Shown: piece by piece, positions 44,706-55,327 of the stretch
Layout of the letters: each line of letters begins with the position of its first letter
Numbering within the stretch: position 1 is the first letter of the stretch
Source of the DNA: Tupaia tana
Taxonomy: Eukaryota; Chordata; Mammalia; Scandentia; Tupaiidae
Assembly (NCBI GenBank): GCA_026018925.1
Contig: JAKSZU010000002.1
Location: forward strand, 157,847,400-157,911,399
Direction of reading: 5' to 3'
Length of the DNA: 64,000 bases
Notes under the pieces: generated by a model
Seen by the model: only the letters and a program-made list of their open reading frames with translations
The model's database searches: none
Told to the model about the DNA's origin: nothing
Program-made: the position numbers and the translations under genes

Positions 44706-45355
44706 ATATTTCCTAACTAGAAAAAAGAAAAAGTTCAGATCATGAGGAAAAGTGGGACTGGCACTATTTATTTTATATTAATAAAGGAACAAACCAACTC
44801 CATGTTAAAACAAAATGACAATGTATGTATCTAGTGACATTATATTTCAACAGACTATATTTCAAAGTTATTATTATCATTCTTATTTTTTATTGATAGC
44901 TTCTCTTCAAACTAGTGCAACAGAAATTCTAAGAGAGCTAAGCTAGGACAGAAAAAACATCAGCGTATGGCAAGCAATACTGCTTTAACTCCTACAGCTA
45001 TCCGCATTGCTATGCTTAATCAATTGCTTGCCACTATATTTTGAATGTCTTTTTTATAGAGACTAGGACAAAAGGAATGAATATTCAGAATATAACTTAT
45101 GTCACTTAAATGAAATATTGGTTGTTGAAGAATAATAGCATTAGTAGATTAAAAAAAAGTAAATCCAAAGTCCTGTATGATTCACCATGGAGCAGGTAGC
45201 TGGCACCTATCAGACTTGGAGTTCTGTAACTTAGTCAAGCTCGCCACTCACCCTGGGTCTAGCTGTGTGCTAGGCCCCCCTCTCCCTTATCTATCTAGCC
45301 CAAGAGTGGACACATTCTTCCACTTAGCACATCTGGAGTTCTTATGAAACTAAGG
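44706..45355. other. Unique sequence
   Basis: No feature is recognisable. Confidence 0.4.
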
Positions 45356-45358
45356 AAA

Positions 45359-45605
45359 TGGGAGCCAGCAAGGGGACATAGTGGTTATGACTCCGGACTC
45401 CCGCATGGCTGTGGTTCAATTCCTGGACCCAGCAGCTTGCAAATCACACTGGGTATGTGTTTGTGTGTGTCTAAAATCCCAGGAGGAGGATGGAGGAGAA
45501 GGAATTGCAGCCTGGCTGTCTCATCTGGGGGCTGATTTCTCACTTTCTCTCTCACTGTCTTTCTCTTTTTCTCTCCAGCAAGCACATAGGCCCTATGGCG
45601 AAAAC

Positions 45606-45640
<35 letters not shown>

Positions 45641-45650
45641 AAAAGAAATT
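45359..45650 (+). mobile_element. SINE-A, older copy with long A-tail
   Basis: The head gggagccagcaaggggacatag, B box tggttcaattcctgg and body gaggagaaggaattgcagcc are clear. About 30 A residues follow cgaaaacctt. The good tail but diverged body suggests moderate age. Confidence 0.87.
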
Positions 45651-45875
45651 AAAAAATGGAGAAAACCACAGATCATACAAGAAGTATGGAAACAATTTTG
45701 CTTTAATTAATTTTCTTTTAAATTTTATTCACTTATTTCTACCATAAGTAAGAGAAAAACACACAGAGACAGAGAGAAAGAGAGACATACTTTACAGTAG
45801 GGTTCTTATGGGTTATGATCCACCCACAGCTCTAGCTATCCCCAGCTTTTTTTTTTTTTTAGCATGTCAACTTTT

Positions 45876-46097
45876 TGTTGTTGTTGTTTTTAGAGAGGTT
45901 TTTGCTATAGGGCATGTGTGCTCACTGGAGAGACAGTGACAGAGAGATAAAAAGCTAGAAATCACTCTCCAGGGAATTGGCCACTTTCAATCCCTTCTAG
46001 TCCATTCTCCTCCTGGAATTTTGTGCACACATGCACACATGCCTGGTGTGACTTTTAAGCCGTGGGAATCCAGAGATGTTACCATTACGCTGGCCCT
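45876..46097 (-). mobile_element. SINE-A with internal deletion near the head
   Basis: The TSD agcatgtcaactttt is at 45861-45875 and 46098-46112. About 40 bp covering the B-box region are missing (acttttaagccgtgggaatcc), although the tandem sister copy keeps them. Confidence 0.88.
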
Positions 46098-46144
46098 AGC
46101 ATGTCAACTTTTAAAAAAATTTACACATTTAACCACTATACATT

Positions 46145-46255
46145 GCACACACGCACACGTGCCCAGCTTGAGTTTTAAGCTGCTGCGTCTGGGACTTGAA
46201 CTGTGGTCAATTATGTGGGAGTCCAGAGACATAGCCATTACCCTCGCACCATCAT
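46145..46255 (-). repeat. Duplicated head half of the SINE-A plus flank
   Basis: It repeats the head side of the preceding SINE (gcacacacgcacacgtgccc to gccattaccctcgcacc). The same catgtcaacttttaaaaa...actatacat flank then recurs at 46254-46300. A tandem duplication of about 160 bp, followed by a deletion in the first unit, explains the pattern. Confidence 0.7.
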
Positions 46256-46449
46256 GTCAACTTTTAAAAAATTTATACATTTTATCACTATACATCACTT
46301 TGCTTGTATGTTGAATTTATCAGCCCTAGATCTAAGGGATGCTCACGCACATGCCCCACATACTCGGGGATTTCTACAGACACAAACCCAGAACCTTCCC
46401 ATGTGAGTCAGCCTCATAGAGCTTCAGGGTTCACCAATGCACCACTGTC

Positions 46450-47515
46450 TTCTCACACCTTCACACTTTTAGATAATGCTTTTAGAGCATAAGTTTCCAA
46501 TCTTCCCATTCTGCCCTTCTCCCAGGATCCTGACTGCATGGAAACATTGACAGACTAATCACAGCCATAGCCCTTTCTCTGTGGTTTTTCTTTACGTTCT
46601 CCTGGCCTGTTTCCCATGGAGAACACTACTGCAAATCCTAGGAACTTTTCCTAAGAATCTGCTCTTTTTGGCGAACAGGCTAAGTGCCTACTCTAGAGCA
46701 CACCCAAGTGGTAGACACCAGAAATAAACTCCCCCGACCCCCACCCAGAGAAGCATACCTTCCCTCCTGTCAGACTCGTTCATAACCAAATCTTAGCATA
46801 AGAAAATGCACAGACAATAAAAATACTAAGGGTTTTTTTCTTTCGTAAGCAAAACCATAGATTGTTTTTTATGCTTTAACTGTGGGAAAGTACCCAAGAT
46901 TATTATTATAATTATTACCATCTTCATTTACTCTATGTCACCTCTTTTTCTTATGTCACTTATTAACCCCTAGAAAATAGAATCGTCTGTATAGCATATT
47001 CTAAAATGCAAGCTGAGGCAAAAGAAATTCTGTTCTTTAGTGCTAACATACAATTTCCAGCAAAAAACTAGGACAATGTACCATTTATGTTTTATACTGC
47101 AGTAGGACTTCAAGCCTTTTCCAAAAGCCCTTTCACAAAATTGATAGATTATTCTTCCTATTAAAAGAGTCTTTTATTCTGGGTGCCAGACCTAGTTCTT
47201 AGGGTTGAAATATTGCTGTAGCTTTTTTGCTACCACAGTGGCATTTCAGTGTTGAATAACATTACAAATTGTGCACCTGATTCTCCAGGGCACAGAAAAG
47301 TCTCAAAGGGCTTGAAATGGGCATGAAGGGGAGATACATTTGTTCATTATCCTTGGGTAGACCTGGTCAGAGTCCACGAACCCATGACAATTTCTATCAG
47401 GTTGTATGTTGTGCACAGAAAGAAGCATTAGGTTAAAAACATGAGTTCTAGGGGGTTGCACTGGCTGTTAAATAGTCTTGTCACTTCAGTACTGGACTGG
47501 GGAACAGTAAACATG
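46450..47515. other. Unique sequence
   Basis: No feature is recognisable. A small C-rich stretch occurs near 46730-46745. Confidence 0.4.
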
Positions 47516-47785
47516 TAATAATAACAACAATAATTTATTATTTGTTTCATGTAATGTGCTCGATGTACATTAGTTGTTTTTTTTTTTTAATTTTGTTTTT
47601 AGAGAGAGATTTTTGCTACAGGGTGTGGGTGCTTGGCAGAAAGACAGAGACTGAAAGCCAGAAATCACCCTCCCCCCCCCCCCCCCCCCCCCCGATGAAT
47701 GGCCATGCCACAGTCCCTTCTCTTCTATTTTCCTCTTGGGATCTTGGGCATGAATGCATATGTACCTGGTGTAAGAGTTCTTTTC

Positions 47786-48044
47786 TTTTGTTTTTGTTTT
47801 GTTTTGTTTTTGAGAGAGATTTTTGCTATAGGGCATGTGTGCTTGCCAGAGAGATAGAAAGACAGAAAGCCAGAAATCACTCCCCAGGGGGGATGATCAC
47901 ACCACACCTCCACTCTCCTCTCCTCCTGGGATTTTGGGCATGCACACACACATACCCGGTATGAGTTTTAAGCCTCTAGGGACTTGAATTGCGATCAACT
48001 ACGTGGGAGTCCAGCAATATAACCATTACATCATCTGCTGGTAC
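47786..48044 (-). mobile_element. SINE-A, inside the outer copy
   Basis: The tail is ttttgttttgttttgttttt, then tttttgctatagggcatgtgtgc, with the head ending catctgctggtacc. The gap after taagcctctagggacttg shows a short deletion before the B-box position. Confidence 0.85.
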
Positions 48045-48059
48045 CCCAACATGAGGTTT

Positions 48060-48336
48060 TTTTTTTTTTTTTAATTTTTTGAGAGGTTTTTCGCTATAGG
48101 ACGTGTGTGCTCGCTGGAAAGACAGAGAGAGACAGAGAGATAGAAAGCGAGAAATCACCCCCCAGGGGGGATGGCCATGCCGCAATCCCTTCTCCTCCAT
48201 TCTCCTCTTGAGATTTTGGGTACACACGCACACGCACACGCACCCAGCATGTTTAAGCCGCCGGGTCTGGGACTTGAACCGCTGTAGACTACATGGGAGT
48301 CCAGGGACATAGCCATTACACTAACTGCTGGTCCTC
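48060..48336 (-). mobile_element. SINE-A, young, innermost copy
   Basis: The copy is near-consensus, including a C6G6 palindrome. The TSD-like flanks are cccaacatgaggtttttt (48044-48061) and cccaacatgagtttttt (48337-48353). Confidence 0.9.
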
Positions 48337-48636
48337 CCAACATGAGTTTTTTAAAGTCACTGGGTCTGGGACTCGAAGTGTGGTCAACTATGTGGGAGTC
48401 CAACAACATAAACATCACGCCATCTGTTGGTTCCAAAGTACATTGGTTCTAATCTCAGCTCTTCTGCAAAGTAGGAGTTACTATCCCCATCTTTAATTGA
48501 GGAAATTAAAGGAAGGTACAGAGATAATTAAACTACCTAGTCAATGAGAGATGTGGTTAGAATTAGAATCCAGATCTTTCCAGTTCCATAGGTAATGATT
48601 TTGTGGGATAAGATGATGTGCCCCAATTCATTTTAT

Positions 48637-48897
48637 TTATTTATTTTTCATTTTATTTTTAATTGCCAGAAGGTGCACACACTGACCAGAGAGAGAGAAA
48701 AAGCACTCCTCTACGTGGTGTGGTCATTCTGCAGTAATTTTCCCTCCATTTCTCCCTGCTATCAGGACTTGAGGCGCCCATGCATATGTACCTAGCACCA
48801 TTTTCAAGCCACTGGGGCCTGAATTTCAAAGGCAGTAGGCCACATGGGATCTAGCTTTCGATACTACCTTTTAACTACTGCACTATGGGGTGGACCA
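48637..48897 (-). mobile_element. SINE-A, old copy
   Basis: It holds aaggtgcacacactgaccag, ccctccatttctccctgcta and ggccacatgggatctagctt. The head ends ctatggggtggacc. The flanks aattcatttta and aaatcacttta are TSD-like. The 100 bases after it resemble another MIR fragment. Confidence 0.75.
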
Positions 48898-49009
48898 AAT
48901 CACTTTATTTTTCTATATCTTCATTTTCCAATCTATATAGTGAAGGCATCGGATAACATGATATTCAAGCTCCCTCTAGCTCTAAAATGTTATGAAGTCT
49001 AGACTCTAG

Positions 49010-49759
49010 TCTCGGCATACATCAAGTAAAGCTAGGTTGGTTCTGCATCAGGAGCCACTTAGAGTTGCTTATTCACGCAGCCTGAGCCACAGCGCAGTAG
49101 GAACTGAAAAGGAACACCTGGCGGCGTTGTGTGTGGCCCAGATGTGGCCCTCCGAGGCCCAGCAATGCAACCTGCAGAGCCTTCCATGGAATACGAAGGA
49201 GATGACTCAGAGGCATCCCTGCAAGCCCGCCTGAGAATGTATCCGAAGTGGGGTCATCTTTTCACTGGGGTTGGAGACAGCTGAAGAGCTTCCTTTAAAT
49301 TTCCACTTTGGGCAAAAGGTGTCTGGAAGAACTGAGAAGCCAAGTTCAAGACTGAAGGTCACATTTACATTTATTAGAGTTCACAAGCTTTTTCCTCCAA
49401 GCTTGATCTAAGATCTTGAACGCTAAATTTATAATAATGAATCCAAGAACGTTCTCAGCTTTGGTAATAGGGTCAGGTTGTGGAAAAAAATGTATCTCCC
49501 AAGAAATGGGCTTAGAAAAGGAGAACTAGCTGAAAGACTTTCATTTGATAATGCTCTTATAGTCTTTATTCCTCTTTTGTTCCTCCCTCATGCAATCTAC
49601 ACATCCTGTTTGATGTTCTTCCAACCCATGTGTGGAATTCTTCCACTTCTAACTCCACCGTTCCCACTCCAGTCTAAGCTACCTTCACCCTGGATGTCGT
49701 GTTCCCATTCTTCTCTCCTTAGGAACTACCCTCTTGTGATAGCAAAGTTAAACTTCAAA
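49010..49759. other. Unique sequence with a GC-richer stretch
   Basis: Positions about 49030-49240 are GC-richer than their surroundings and hold a 65-codon plus-strand frame of no known family. I see no splice or promoter support. Confidence 0.35.
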
Positions 49760-50245
49760 ATATAAGTTGCATCATGCTCCTCTCTTGCTTAAAGCCCATG
49801 AATGGATTCCCAGTGCACCTAGGATAAAAAGAAAACCTCCTCTTGGCCTTTGAGGATCTCTGTGGTCTGGGAAGTCCAACTGGCAAACTTCATCTTGGGC
49901 TATCGTCCTACGCACAGATCTGTAACCACTTTGCCCTTCTTTCTGTTCTTAGGAGAGTCCAAATCTTTCCTACCCTCAGAGTTTTGCACAGGCTAGTCCT
50001 GCTCAAAATGCTCTTATGTCTGCATTCCTCACAGTGGCCTCCTTCTTATCCCACAGCTCTCAGGTTCAACGGCCCCTCTTCAGGAAGGTATATTCTGACC
50101 ATCCCATATAATTAGCTGCCATTTGCCTCCACCTGCTAACCTCTTTATAACAACAAACTGCTTCCCTTTGTTACAGTACTCGGTGTAAAGTGTTTCATTA
50201 TGTATTGTACTATGCTCCATGGGAGGCAGGAGGCACCCCCCCCCC
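49760..50245 (+). mobile_element. L2 LINE 3' region
   Basis: L2 landmarks in order are aatggattcccagtgcacctagga, ttggcctttgaggatctctg, cagagttttgcacaggctag, tcaggaaggtatattctgacc and tttcattatgtattgtac. The 90-codon frame here is incidental. Confidence 0.65.
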
Positions 50246-50269
50246 CCTTTTGCTCTTGTACCTAGAGGT

Positions 50270-50590
50270 TCTCACAGACCATAGTAATGACATCTGCCTG
50301 CCACTTTGCCCTTCTGCTTGGACTATTGTTGTGTATTTCTTGGGTTTTGGTTAAAACTTCCTCAGGGATGTCTTCCCTGACCTCGATCCTAAGCCAATTC
50401 CTCGCTTTCTGCTTCTGTGCTTCCCTGACAAACCTGCCATAATGGCCATCACATTTTGCTGTCATTATTGTGTTTGTCTTTGCTGCTAATTGCTAGGACT
50501 ACTGTTGGTCAAGTGATGTTGTCTCATTCACTCCCAGGTCACTGGCACAAACATTAAAGAAGTCAGGACATGATTAATAGATATGGTAAT
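50270..50590 (+). mobile_element. Second L2-like fragment
   Basis: It contains actttgcccttctgcttgga, cttcctcagggatgtcttccctgacc, tttgctgtcattattgtgtt and actggcacaaacattaaaga. It directly follows another L2 copy and could be a duplication of the same region. Confidence 0.5.
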
Positions 50591-50674
50591 TGAGAGAGGA
50601 TGTGGAGTGAGCCAGAGATAAACAAGTCACCTTTTTTACAAAGTAATTAATGAACTAATTAGAATATTGTCAAT

Positions 50675-50905
50675 TTAAAAAATTATTTATCGAGACAGAG
50701 AGCAACAGATAGATACTCCTGATAGGGTCTCTCCGCACTGTGATCCTCTTCCCAGGCTCCCTCCCACCCAGCCGGGATCACAGGTGTGTGGGTGTGCCTG
50801 ATGTGTTCGGGTCAACCCTAGGATCTAAACGTGAGCTTCCCATGGGGCTCCAGAATCACAGCGGCACCATACCACATGTGCCACCACACTGGGTTTCAGA
50901 TATCA
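50675..50905 (-). mobile_element. SINE-B, antisense
   Basis: It contains gatagggtctctccgcactgtgatc, agccgggatcacaggtgtgt, gttcgggtcaaccctaggat and cttcccatggggctcc. This copy retains a GC-rich centre. Confidence 0.65.
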
Positions 50906-50999
50906 TCTACTGATGCAACTTTCTCATCCTGATTCTTAGTTATGCACGACAGAGCACGCAGCACTGAGCAACATTCATTTCATCATGCGATACACATCT

Positions 51000-51115
51000 A
51001 TTTATAAATATTTACTGAGTACTTGCATGCCAGGCCAGAGTTATACACTGAGGTTATGAACAAGGATATGATAGAGCAGGGGAGAAGAGACACATTTACA
51101 AAGATTTCTGGTAGG
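51000..51115 (-). mobile_element. L2 3' end, antisense fragment
   Basis: The stretch tttataaatatttactgagtacttgc and ccaggccagagttatacactgagg match the antisense L2 terminus. More degraded L2 may continue to about 51490. Confidence 0.55.
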
Positions 51116-51792
51116 AGGTAAATAGGATAAGTGACATCTCAATGCTACACAACACATGTATTTGGAACCCAGACAAGGGCAGATCTTGAAAAGGACAGAA
51201 ATGGAAATGCTTGTCTAAAGCTGGAAGGATGGAGATTTTTCTGTAAGGCCAGACGTAGGCAGAGTGCACAGCAAGAAAATGACAAGGTGCCAGTGCAGAA
51301 GGGGAAGCTGGGAAGAGCTGTAAAGACTGGCTGGGTGGTAGGAGACTTCTGAAAGGCAGGCGACAGCAGCAGACACCAGAATGCCCTGCATGCCAAGGTG
51401 AGCATGTGAGCTTGTGTTCAAGAGCGCAGCCGCCTTGGGAAGCTTTGGCGATGAGGAGGGGCATGACTGTGGGCACCTTAGGAGTCATACACAGTAGTAA
51501 AGTCCCGTAGCTGGGCGGAGAAAGAGAGAGAGACTAGATTAAATGTGAGAAGCTTCCTATCTAGGCAATGAAGTACCAAAGGCATGCTCTGAAAAGAAGC
51601 ACCAGGAATGGAAAAGAAACTAGGAATGAGATAGATTCTGTAAAATTAGAACTGGTAGACTCTATTTGCACACAGTTGTAGAGACAAAGCTCAGAGATAG
51701 AGGCAGAGAAAGTGAATACAATGTCAACCTCTGCTATGATTCGAATGCCACCTGCTCCCCTGCTAAATTCATGTGTTGAGATTAAGACAGTG

Positions 51793-52041
51793 AGGGAACC
51801 AGCAGTTAGCATAATGGCTATGTCACTGGACTCCCACGCAGTTGGCCGCGGTTCACGTCCCGGACCCGGTGGCTTAAAACTCATGCCGGACGGGATCCCG
51901 AGAGGAGAATGGAGAAGGGATTGTGGCATGACCATCCCCTCTGGGGGGTGATTTCTCGCTTTCTGTCTCTATGTCTCTCTCTGTCTGTCCGGCGAGCGCA
52001 CGTGCCCTATAGCGAAAAAACCTCTCCAAAAAAAAAAAAAA
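51793..52041 (+). mobile_element. SINE-A, young copy with small body deletion
   Basis: The head is ggaaccagcagttagcataa. The gcgtgtgcgtgcgtgcccaa segment is deleted (gccggacgggatcccgag), and the end is the consensus ccctatagcgaaaaaacctc. The flanks aagacagtga repeat on both sides. Confidence 0.93.
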
Positions 52042-52312
52042 AGACAGTGAAAATGTAATCAGACTACTGTGTGTTGAAAGGTAAGGCCTTTAGAAGCAGG
52101 TTAGGATTAAAACAATCAGGACTGGGTCCCCCATGATTGATTCCTGGTGAACGAGACAGACATAGACACAGGCAGACATGCACATTCCTGTTCTCTCAGG
52201 AGGTGATGCTTGACCATGGCCTTGGAAAGCTGTCAACTGGAAGACCATTATTGTATGGGCTCTCTAGGTCTTAGACCTCCAAACTGTGAGCTGCGTAAAC
52301 CTCTAATGTCTC

Positions 52313-52559
52313 TCTCTCTCTTTAAGAGATATTTTTGCTATAGGCATGTGAACTCACTGGAGAAATAGAAGGAAAGCAAGAATTCATCCCCGAGAAGGGA
52401 TGCCATGCTGAAATTCCCTTCTCCTCCATTCTCCTCTCAGGATTTTAGGCACACACACAAACGTGCCTGGAGTGAGTTTCAAGCTGCTAGACTTGAGATT
52501 TGAACTGGATCGGCCATGTGGGAGTCCAGTGCCCTAACCACTACGCCACCTGCTGGCCC
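52313..52559 (-). mobile_element. SINE-A, older copy
   Basis: The TSD aacctctaatgtctc (about 52299) and aacctctagtctc (52560-52572) is present. The head ends ccacctgctggccc, characteristic of the older subfamily. Confidence 0.9.
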
Positions 52560-52625
52560 AACCTCTAGTCTCTTCAATTACAGTCTCAAGTATTTTCTGT
52601 TACTAGTAACAACGAACAAGACCAA

Positions 52626-52930
52626 GACCTAACATTTCTATGGAAGCATTGTTCAATGCATTTCAGATATTACTTCTTAATTCTTACACCACCTTTATAA
52701 GGCAGGTACTATTATTATCCTGCTTTTAAAAGCTGGTAAGGAAATTGAAGCACAAACATGTTTTGTGACTTTCCCAAGGTCATGCAGCTTTTTAAAATTA
52801 TTTTTATTATGATCATAATCTTTTTTATATTACATTGAATCACATATATTCATGCAGCTTTTTAATGAAACCTTTGCTAGTGAGAATCTGTGGTATAAAA
52901 TAGTGCTTCATTTATTTATTTACTTACTGT
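52626..52930 (-). mobile_element. MIR, antisense, with tiny L1 insertion
   Basis: It contains attattatcctgcttttaaaag and ttgaagcacaaac, then gactttcccaaggtcatgcag, a good antisense MIR core. It is interrupted by the element at 52796-52850. Confidence 0.65.
52796..52850 (-). mobile_element. 55-bp L1 3' end with perfect 15-bp TSD
   Basis: The TSD catgcagctttttaa is at 52781-52795 and 52851-52865. Reversed, the insert contains tgtgattcaatgtaatata and then an AT-rich tail. It matches the last bases of the L1 copies ending near 33665 and 61960 (gtgattgaatgtataaaat). It is an extremely 5'-truncated L1 insertion. Confidence 0.65.
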
Positions 52931-55327
52931 GTAGAAAAGTCAGAATATTTTTGTTACTGCTTCCTTATTTATACAATGACACTAATAATTCTGCAAACTT
53001 CTTTTCTGGGAATACTATTGCATTTTAAGAATAATCATCAATGTCTGTAGTTCCATAGAGATACAGGTGTTATTATTAATAAATGCTTTTGAGTTATACT
53101 TCATTTTGCATGTCTTGAAAATCCCAGTAAAACAAATAGAAAATGAAATGTTAATAAAACAAATAGCAACCCTCTTAATTTTCTATGTGTAACAAGCAAT
53201 GTGCAATTCGTAAGTTTCCCCCAAAGATAAGGGAAGTCCTTCACAGATTTCTTGGGAAGACAGCAAAATCCAAAAAAGTCTCTTCCAAATATAGAATTTA
53301 AGCAAATTAAATTGACTTAAGTGAGAATTACATCAACCTAAAACAATGAATTTTTCTCATTTTTAATAATCAATATATTACTTCTGCTGTTTATTTTTCT
53401 TCAGAGTAAAATAAATGTGAATATATAAAATTTGCTTTTTTTCTGACACATGAACATCAGCATCTTAATAATTTTAGAAAATAAAAATTTCACTGACCTT
53501 TCAGTAGTAGAGATGACCTTTCTTCTCCACCTTTAAAGTTAAAACAAAGAGAAAGAATTTATTTTATGTGGCCTCTTTCTGAAAACTTATTTTAAAATAT
53601 GAAGTTACGCTAAAAATGTCTTTTAAAAAACTTGGTCTATCTTTTATTTACTGTATTTTAGAGTAGACAAATCATTTATTTTCTCATTCAACTGCCATCC
53701 ATAACAATAATTTAAAACCAGCTAATAAACATTATGGTTTGTTAGAACTGCTACCGATTAAATCTTAAGTGTCTAATACATACAAATATAAACAGAATGT
53801 AATTAGAGCTATTTAAAGAACCCATTTTTAACTTAGATTAACCATACTTTCCATTTGCTGAGGATAAACACTCATAAATGAAACCCATTGCTGAGCAAGA
53901 AGCAATTACTTCAGTTTAAAATATTAATATGCACCGCCTTTTAAAAAGCCATGGAAAATCATTTATGTAGTACACTGTATAGTCTCAAGTCATACCCAAA
54001 AGGAAGAATGTGATAGTGTTCTGTGTCCTAATCGAGAAGCAATCAACTGAGGCATGGCGTGTTCTTACCCTTTATGAGACCCATTAAACTCTTTGCTTCG
54101 ATTAGCACAATTTCTAACGTAATATTCCTAGGTATGTTTAAGCGAGATTTAAAATTTCTCTCTCTCTCTCTCTCACACACACACATATACACTGAAAGAA
54201 AGGGGAACTCTACTGTTGAAAAAATCAACTTCATCAACCTGCTTCTAGGAATTATTGAGAAACATTTATAATCTAAACTAATAATTGGTTTGAGCATATT
54301 GAATAAAGACAATCTGGAACAGAAGGAAATAAGAGACAGCTCGTACATCTTAATTGTCCATTTCTTTCCTAAAAATACAGAAAAAAAATATACTGAGTCT
54401 GATTGACTGCAGCTAACTAATCAATTCTATACTGTTTCTTAGGATAACATAGGTTGTCTAAGAAGCTTGGTGTGGGCTCGAATTGCATATATTCACTGTG
54501 GTTAAATGCATGCATTTTTAGTTGCTGCTTTGAGTTAACCACAGGTCAAGTCCAGTTACAATGAGCACCATTATTACAAAATGCTTCCAAGCGTTTTGGT
54601 CCTGAAAGTCCTCAGAGGATGGCTTTGTTGATTTTATAACAGTGACACTCACTAATGGAAGAGGCTGGACTGACCCATTAACTCTTGTTTTGCTTGAAAC
54701 GGCCACAATCTTGGGAAACCTCATCAGTTAAGTCTCTGGATGTAATAGGATGTGGGGGGCGGGGCAGGGGCATTTGTAATGTCAGAAGCCAAAAGCCCAG
54801 AGAAGAGACTTGCCCGTTAAACAGTCCCTATCTGCCTATGGCTGGAGTACTATTTTACAGTGGGCCCCATTGGATTCATGACAACCAGATTTCAACATGG
54901 ATGAATCTAGTCCATGATTTGCAGTTTTGGTGCTATTCCTTGAACTGGAAATGAAATTTATGATTTTAGGATTTGTAGCATTTGATTCAAATTAAAAAGT
55001 CAAAATCAATTCTTTTTATTCTGAATTATATATAGATCTATTTTTATTAGAAGTTTAGAAGTATAACAGCTTCAAGGACCAGGATAAAAAAAAATCTTAG
55101 CAGGATGACTTTACGTTTAGCCTTAGGCACAATTACTAAGCAAGGGATGTTTGTCTTTGATGCTGGTCCCAGTTCTCTTCAATGATCTCTTCTATCCTGG
55201 TACAGAGAAGTTTCCCAAGGCCCTTTGGGCTCCTGGAAATATCCCCACCCCGACCATACACACTTCTAGGGCCTCTACTTTAGCCTATTTTTCTCAACAG
55301 AACCTCTCCTATTACCCTTCTCTTTTT
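52931..55327. other. 2.4 kb unique AT-rich sequence
   Basis: It has no recognisable repeat apart from a (TC)n(AC)n microsatellite at about 54157-54187. It has no gene evidence. Absence of lineage-specific SINEs over this length is notable for this window. Confidence 0.4.

Larger units (their letters stand above)
45848..46330 (-). mobile_element. Very short L1 3' end, antisense, disrupted
   Basis: A T-run is followed by agcatgtcaacttttaaaaa...tttatacattttatcac and tatacatcactttgcttg. Reversed, this matches the terminal agtgatg...agtgattgaatgtataaaat of the L1 ends at 33.6 and 61.9 kb. It is interrupted by a SINE-A and then partly duplicated. Confidence 0.5.
45715..46440 (-). mobile_element. 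SINE-B, antisense, split by later insertions
   Basis: The tail part is at 45715-45848 (gggttatgatccacccacag). The head part is at about 46335-46440 (acatgccccacatactcggg, ccagaaccttcccatgtgag, ccaatgcaccactgtc). About 470 bp of inserted L1-end and SINE-A DNA lie between. Confidence 0.6.
47574..48437 (-). mobile_element. SINE-A, outer copy split by two more SINE-A
   Basis: The tail half is at 47574-47785 (gctacagggtgtgggtgctt, a run of about 22 C at 47670-47692, and cttctcttctattttcctct). The head half is at 48345-48437 (ttttaaagtcactgggtctggg to ccatctgttggttcc). Together they make one complete antisense copy. Confidence 0.8.
47521..48600 (-). mobile_element. MIR, antisense, split by nested SINEs
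   Basis: The left part ends at 47573 (tttatta...catgtaatgtgct). The right part begins at 48447 (aatctcagctcttctgcaaa, ttgaggaaattaaaggaag, agaattagaatccagatctt). The duplicated gtacattag (47565-47573) and gtacattgg (48438-48446) mark the insertion point. Confidence 0.6.
51732..52625 (+). mobile_element. MaLR (MST/MLT1-like) LTR with two SINE insertions
   Basis: The motifs run tgctatgattcgaatgccac, aaattcatgtgttgagatt, then after a SINE aaggcctttagaagcaggtt, ccaaactgtgagctgcgtaaa. After a second SINE they continue with tctcaagtattttctgttac and taacaacgaacaagacc. The LTR is reconstructable only by skipping both SINEs. It has no coding content. Confidence 0.6.
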
